Below, piece by piece: positions 63,285 to 64,000 of a stretch of 64,000 bases of DNA. Both the position numbers and the translations under genes were made by a program. The notes below the pieces were generated by a model, which did no database searches, was not told where the DNA came from, and was given only the letters and a program-made list of their open reading frames with translations. Within the stretch, counting starts at the first letter, position 1, and the number at the start of each line of letters is the position of its first letter. This DNA comes from Maea johnstoni (Eukaryota > Annelida > Polychaeta > Spionida > Magelonidae). The DNA is taken from NCBI GenBank assembly GCA_963942565.1, contig CAWWDR010000962.1, positions 1 through 64,000 on the forward strand. Reading direction: 5' to 3'.

Positions 63285-64000
63285 TTAACCTTTTACAGCT
63301 CCCGCCGTAATTCCTTCAATAATGTTCTTCTGAGCAATAAGGTAAATGATGAGCATGGGGAGCACGATCATGCAGACTCCTGCAAAAATCAGATTCCAGT
63401 CATTCATATAACGACCCTGAAATGATGACAGTTGGACAGTTAAAGTCATTCTGGCCCGTTTCTGCATAAACAGAAGCGGCATCATAAAATCATTCCAAAC
63501 ATTAAATATATTCAGCACGGCAACAGTCGTTACAGCCGGTTTCAAAAGAGGAAAAACAATATAGAAAAATGTTTGATATGTGCCACAGCCGTCGATGAGC
63601 GATGCTTCTTCAAGTTCCCTGGGTACGGACTTTACAAAACCGGATAGTATGAAAATGGAAAAAGGTGCCAGCATAGCCAGATAGAGAAAAATCATTCCAT
63701 GATAGGTATTGATGAATTGAAGATTCAGCATCAACTTGTATAGCGGTATCATTACCATTTGAAAAGGTACAATCAAACCAGCTAAAAAAAACAAGTATAT
63801 GCCGTTATAGAAACGGTTGCTCCTCCTCGCTATAGCATAAGATGCCATAGAAGTCAGTATGATCAATATAGATACTGAAAATACAGCGATTATTATAGTA
63901 TTCATTACAGATTGCAGATAGTTCATGGTCTTGAAAGACTGAAAGAAGTTTTCCAATGTTATCCAGATCGGGAATCCCACAGGATTTTCAGCCAGTTCCT
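63285..64000 (-). CDS. Sugar ABC transporter permease (MalG type), third system, partial
   Basis: The C-terminal 238 residues or so of a permease whose start is outside the window; the frame is open to the edge (ELAENPVGFPIWITLENFF). The EAA loop is EASLIDGCGTYQTFFYIVFP, and the end is NIIEGITAGAVKG. The next gene is the GH42-like enzyme, so a third CUT1 operon begins to the right of the window. A GTG at 63980 is not the real start. Confidence 0.92.
   Translation of the reverse strand, partial: ELAENPVGFPIWITLENFFQSFKTMNYLQSVMNTIIIAVFSVSILIILTSMASYAIARRSNRFYNGIYLFFLAGLIVPFQMVMIPLYKLMLNLQFINTYHGMIFLYLAMLAPFSIFILSGFVKSVPRELEEASLIDGCGTYQTFFYIVFPLLKPAVTTVAVLNIFNVWNDFMMPLLFMQKRARMTLTVQLSSFQGRYMNDWNLIFAGVCMIVLPMLIIYLIAQKNIIEGITAGAVKG

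Noticed and set aside
62420-63310. 296-codon plus-strand open frame opposite the GH42 gene
   Set aside because: The opposite strand has all GH42 catalytic segments; the plus-strand translation has no recognisable features.

Overview
The window looks like an accessory carbohydrate-catabolism region of a free-living bacterium, most probably a spirochaete of the Spirochaeta/Oceanispirochaeta type. This is an inference from three things: substrate-binding proteins whose signal peptides end in AAGQQ or SAGSQ without a lipobox cysteine, several CUT1 sugar ABC systems lacking their own ATPase, and a YesMN-type two-component system beside them. No rRNA, tRNA or core housekeeping gene is visible, so the taxonomic call stays moderate.

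Layout. 1-393: end of an IS3-family element. 475-2695: PadR regulator, a prefix-domain membrane protein and a nine-repeat membrane protein, behind a perfect inverted repeat. 2705-12360 (minus): a long operon of binding protein, two permeases, a WbsX/GH99-like enzyme, three sulfatases (two broken, one running in frame into the next), a ThuA-like protein and a sulfatase scrap. 12430-16257 (minus): stem-loop array, GH78-like rhamnosidase, cupin, broken zinc dehydrogenase. 16344-19140 (plus): WbsX-like gene (frameshifted), iron-sulfur flavoprotein, QueG-like Fe-S protein. 19272-20368: LacI regulator. 20666-24246: sulfatase, IS630 element, broken Rpn nuclease. 24351-36010: GH78-like enzyme and three divergent pairs of AraC regulator and uroporphyrinogen-decarboxylase-like protein; one AraC gene is split by a three-gene transposon. 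36034-45566: a MITE-like repeat, a six-hairpin glycosidase, a TetR / rifampicin-phosphotransferase-like / MFS operon, and mixed small genes, several broken. 45563-64000: sulfatases, an epimerase, a GH106-like enzyme, a second ABC system, YesMN, a GH42 enzyme with an in-frame stop, and the edge of a third ABC system.

How the genes fit together. Seven recognisable sulfatases and one scrap sit with rhamnosidase-like, WbsX-like and GH42 enzymes. None of the sulfatases or glycosidases starts with a signal peptide, while the binding proteins do. The simplest reading is that sulfated oligosaccharides, perhaps rich in rhamnose, are imported by ABC transporters and then desulfated and cut inside the cell. 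No transporter ATPase and no sulfatase-activating enzyme is encoded here, so both must come from elsewhere. Three promoters carry the same LacI-type operator just downstream of their -10 box, one of them in front of lacI itself, which defines a local regulon. Two other promoters share a composite motif with identical spacing, a candidate target of the YesN-type regulator.

Many accessory genes are broken by single frameshifts or nonsense codons, while the long transporter, kinase and regulator genes are whole. Either the catabolic load is decaying or some indels are sequence errors; homopolymer positions are noted where visible.
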